DNA of 64,000 nucleotides from Phaeosaccion multiseriatum (lineage: Eukaryota > Ochrophyta, other classes). Both the position numbers and the translations under genes were made by a program. Below the pieces are notes generated by a model. The model searched no databases, was not told the DNA's origin, and saw only the letters and a program-made list of their open reading frames with translations. The stretch lies in NCBI GenBank assembly GCA_965112735.1, contig OZ218955.1, forward strand, positions 3,596,001 to 3,660,000, read 5' to 3'. Below, piece after piece: positions 62,735 to 64,000 of the stretch (positions are counted from its first letter, which is position 1; the number at the start of each line of letters is the position of its first letter).

Positions 62735-64000
62735 CTATGCGCCAGGGACCCCCTCCTCAATCCCTCCTTCCGCACGGTCATAATCATGCCCGACAATGGG
62801 AAACACGCTCCCGCACCTCAGCCCAGCAAGCTCCGCCTCCAGGCAGCGCAGCAAGGTCTCCCGAGTCTCCACCACGTAGTCCCATGTGGCCCCTTCCTCC
62901 CCCCCTCGACTGGGAAACCCTTCTCCTCCTCCTCCCTCTAGTGGCCAGCCATGCCCGCTCCGCACGTCCCAGCAGAGGTGCCTCCCGCTTGGGAGCGTGA
63001 GGTCGAGGCGGCCCTGTCCCATGCGATAGAGGGCCTTGGCGCCATTGGCCCAGTCCACGGTGAAGTGTGGGAAGGGCTTGTTCTCCATCAGGCGACAAAT
63101 GGCCCTACAGGTAGTGGTGCGGCTTCCCCTGCTTCTCCTTCCATTGCCGCTGCTGTTGCTATCGGCACACTCCTCCTCCTCCTCCTCCTGCTGCTGCTGG
63201 AGCTGGTGCTGCTGCCTCGAGTGTATGTGGAGCGTGACCCGAGGGGTGCGTCTGCGCAGGGCCGTGACGATGCGCTGAAGAGACCGGTAGTGCGAGTGGT
63301 ACGCAGGGGGGAGCTCCGACAAACGGAACGATAAAGTCCCGGCGCTGGCTGACTGCCTGGCTGACTGGCTCATCGACTGCGTAGCTGACTGGGTAGCTGA
63401 CTGGGTAGCTGGCTGGGTAGCGGAGTGACTGGCTGACTGACTGGCAGTCTTGGTCGGTGCAGGGCGCTCGTGGCTCACCTGCACAGTGGACCCGTCGCCC
63501 CAAACGAAGAGGCTGAGGCCGCCGATGGTCAGGCGCGCTCCAACTTCTCCTCCTCCTCCTCCTCCTCCTCCTCCTCCTCCTCCTCCTCCTCCTCCTCCTC
63601 CTCCTGCTCCTCCTCCTCCTCCTCCTCCTCCTCCTCCTCCTGCTGCTGCTGCTGCTACTGCTGTGATGGAGAAAACAGCGGACCTTCCGTGGAGCGAAAC
63701 CCGCCGTGCCTGCACGGCAAGGCGAGCGGTGTGAATGGGTACCAGTGGACAGTCCGCGCTTCTGCTGCCGCTGCTGCTGCTACTACTGCCAAAGCCCCCT
63801 TCCCACCCTTCTGCTCTCGTGCCCTCGCCCACATGTGCTAGCTGTTGCTGCCCTCCCTCCTTCTCCCCCCCCCTCCCCCCTCTTGCTTCCCCCCCCGGTA
63901 GGTTGGCTTGCAGCCTCAGCTTCTGCAGCAACGGGTGGCACAGGGCCAGCGTGTGGTGCCCCAGGCGGGCAGCTTCAGCTTCGTCCACACCGGGGACAGG
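62735..64000 (-). CDS. Unrecognised protein, 5' part outside window
   Basis: An open frame from the right edge (no stop upstream inside the window) ends at TAG 62735-62737; 422 codons are visible. Conserved-looking parts are HHTLALCHPLLQKLRLQANL, LTIGGLSLFVWGDGSTVQVS, YHSHYRSLQRIVTALRRR, and PHFTVDWANGAKALYRMGQG followed by RLDLTLPSGRHLCWDV and DYVVETRETLLRCLEAELAG. They are separated by polyGly, Ser/Thr/Gln (SATQ) and Gln/Glu tracts from simple repeats in the DNA. I cannot assign a family. It has the look of a real protein interrupted by repeat expansions, but some tracts may be introns. Confidence 0.5.
   Translation of the reverse strand, partial: PVPGVDEAEAARLGHHTLALCHPLLQKLRLQANLPGGEARGGRGGEKEGGQQQLAHVGEGTRAEGWEGGFGSSSSSSGSRSADCPLVPIHTARLAVQARRVSLHGRSAVFSITAVAAAAAGGGGGGGGGGGAGGGGGGGGGGGGGGGGGGGEVGARLTIGGLSLFVWGDGSTVQVSHERPAPTKTASQSASHSATQPATQSATQSATQSMSQSARQSASAGTLSFRLSELPPAYHSHYRSLQRIVTALRRRTPRVTLHIHSRQQHQLQQQQEEEEEECADSNSSGNGRRSRGSRTTTCRAICRLMENKPFPHFTVDWANGAKALYRMGQGRLDLTLPSGRHLCWDVRSGHGWPLEGGGGEGFPSRGGEEGATWDYVVETRETLLRCLEAELAGLRCGSVFPIVGHDYDRAEGGIEEGVPGA
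63547..63657 (-). repeat. (GAG)n/(GGA)n tract encoding polyGly
   Basis: About 34 cct/ctc units read as Gly on the minus strand, broken once by gct; a ctg-type run follows (63641-63663). It lies in the terminal open frame. Confidence 0.92.

Overview
This window is nuclear DNA from an intron-rich eukaryote, most likely a single-celled alga with a complex, red-alga-derived plastid. Nearly every gene has many spliceosomal introns. Two proteins (a bacterial-type release factor and a ClpP/ClpR-like subunit) begin with a signal peptide followed by a small-residue/Phe site (ATAF-MP, IGAF-LAGP). That is the ASAFAP-like bipartite plastid presequence of stramenopiles, cryptophytes and chromerids. The ATG5 gene has Arg where the ATG12-acceptor Lys normally sits, a loss described in apicomplexans, so a chromerid-like alveolate is a reasonable but unproven guess. 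Introns are loaded with microsatellites and short dispersed motifs.

Layout: ATG5 (-, 1745-4302) and a LarE-type sulfur transferase (-, 5135-7185). A plastid RF1 (+, 7452-11422) faces an MFS transporter (-, 11751-16121). A small Lys-rich protein (+, 16384-17104) faces a ClpR-like subunit (-, 18533-21455). DPM1 (-, 22821-24631) is divergent from a kinesin-3-like motor with an FHA domain (+, 24827-33162). From 33016 to 45942 lies a direct tandem duplication: unit 1 is 33016-39090 and unit 2 is 39091-45942. Each unit carries one 2OG-Fe(II) oxygenase gene plus ankyrin-repeat debris. The breakpoints cut the kinesin tail and a secreted Cys-rich/Pro-Thr-repeat gene, leaving a broken copy of each at the junction. 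After the intact Cys-rich gene (+, 45097-46808) come a trehalose-6-P synthase/phosphatase (-, 47732 to about 53939), mitochondrial ribosomal protein uL15m (+, 54331-55708), a cytochrome-b5 front-end fatty-acid desaturase (-, 56786-60991), a repeat-bearing gap, and an unrecognised ORF running off the right edge (-, 62735-64000).

Genes often form divergent pairs with 190-400 bp between start codons, alternating with convergent pairs. Functions are mostly housekeeping: autophagy, organelle translation and proteolysis, glycosylation, transport, trehalose and lipid metabolism. The most unusual signals are: (1) a 13-bp core, GTTGGTGATACAG, present exactly seven times inside CAG/CTG-rich DNA of coding and intron sequence, three of its intron copies or near-copies lying 22-38 nt upstream of a 3' splice site; (2) an 11-mer, CCCATAYGCCT, found nine times and only in introns; (3) an RF1 intron apparently built by tandem duplication of an exon border; (4) the tandem duplication, with clustered amino-acid divergence between its two oxygenase copies; (5) the ATG5 acceptor-Lys substitution.
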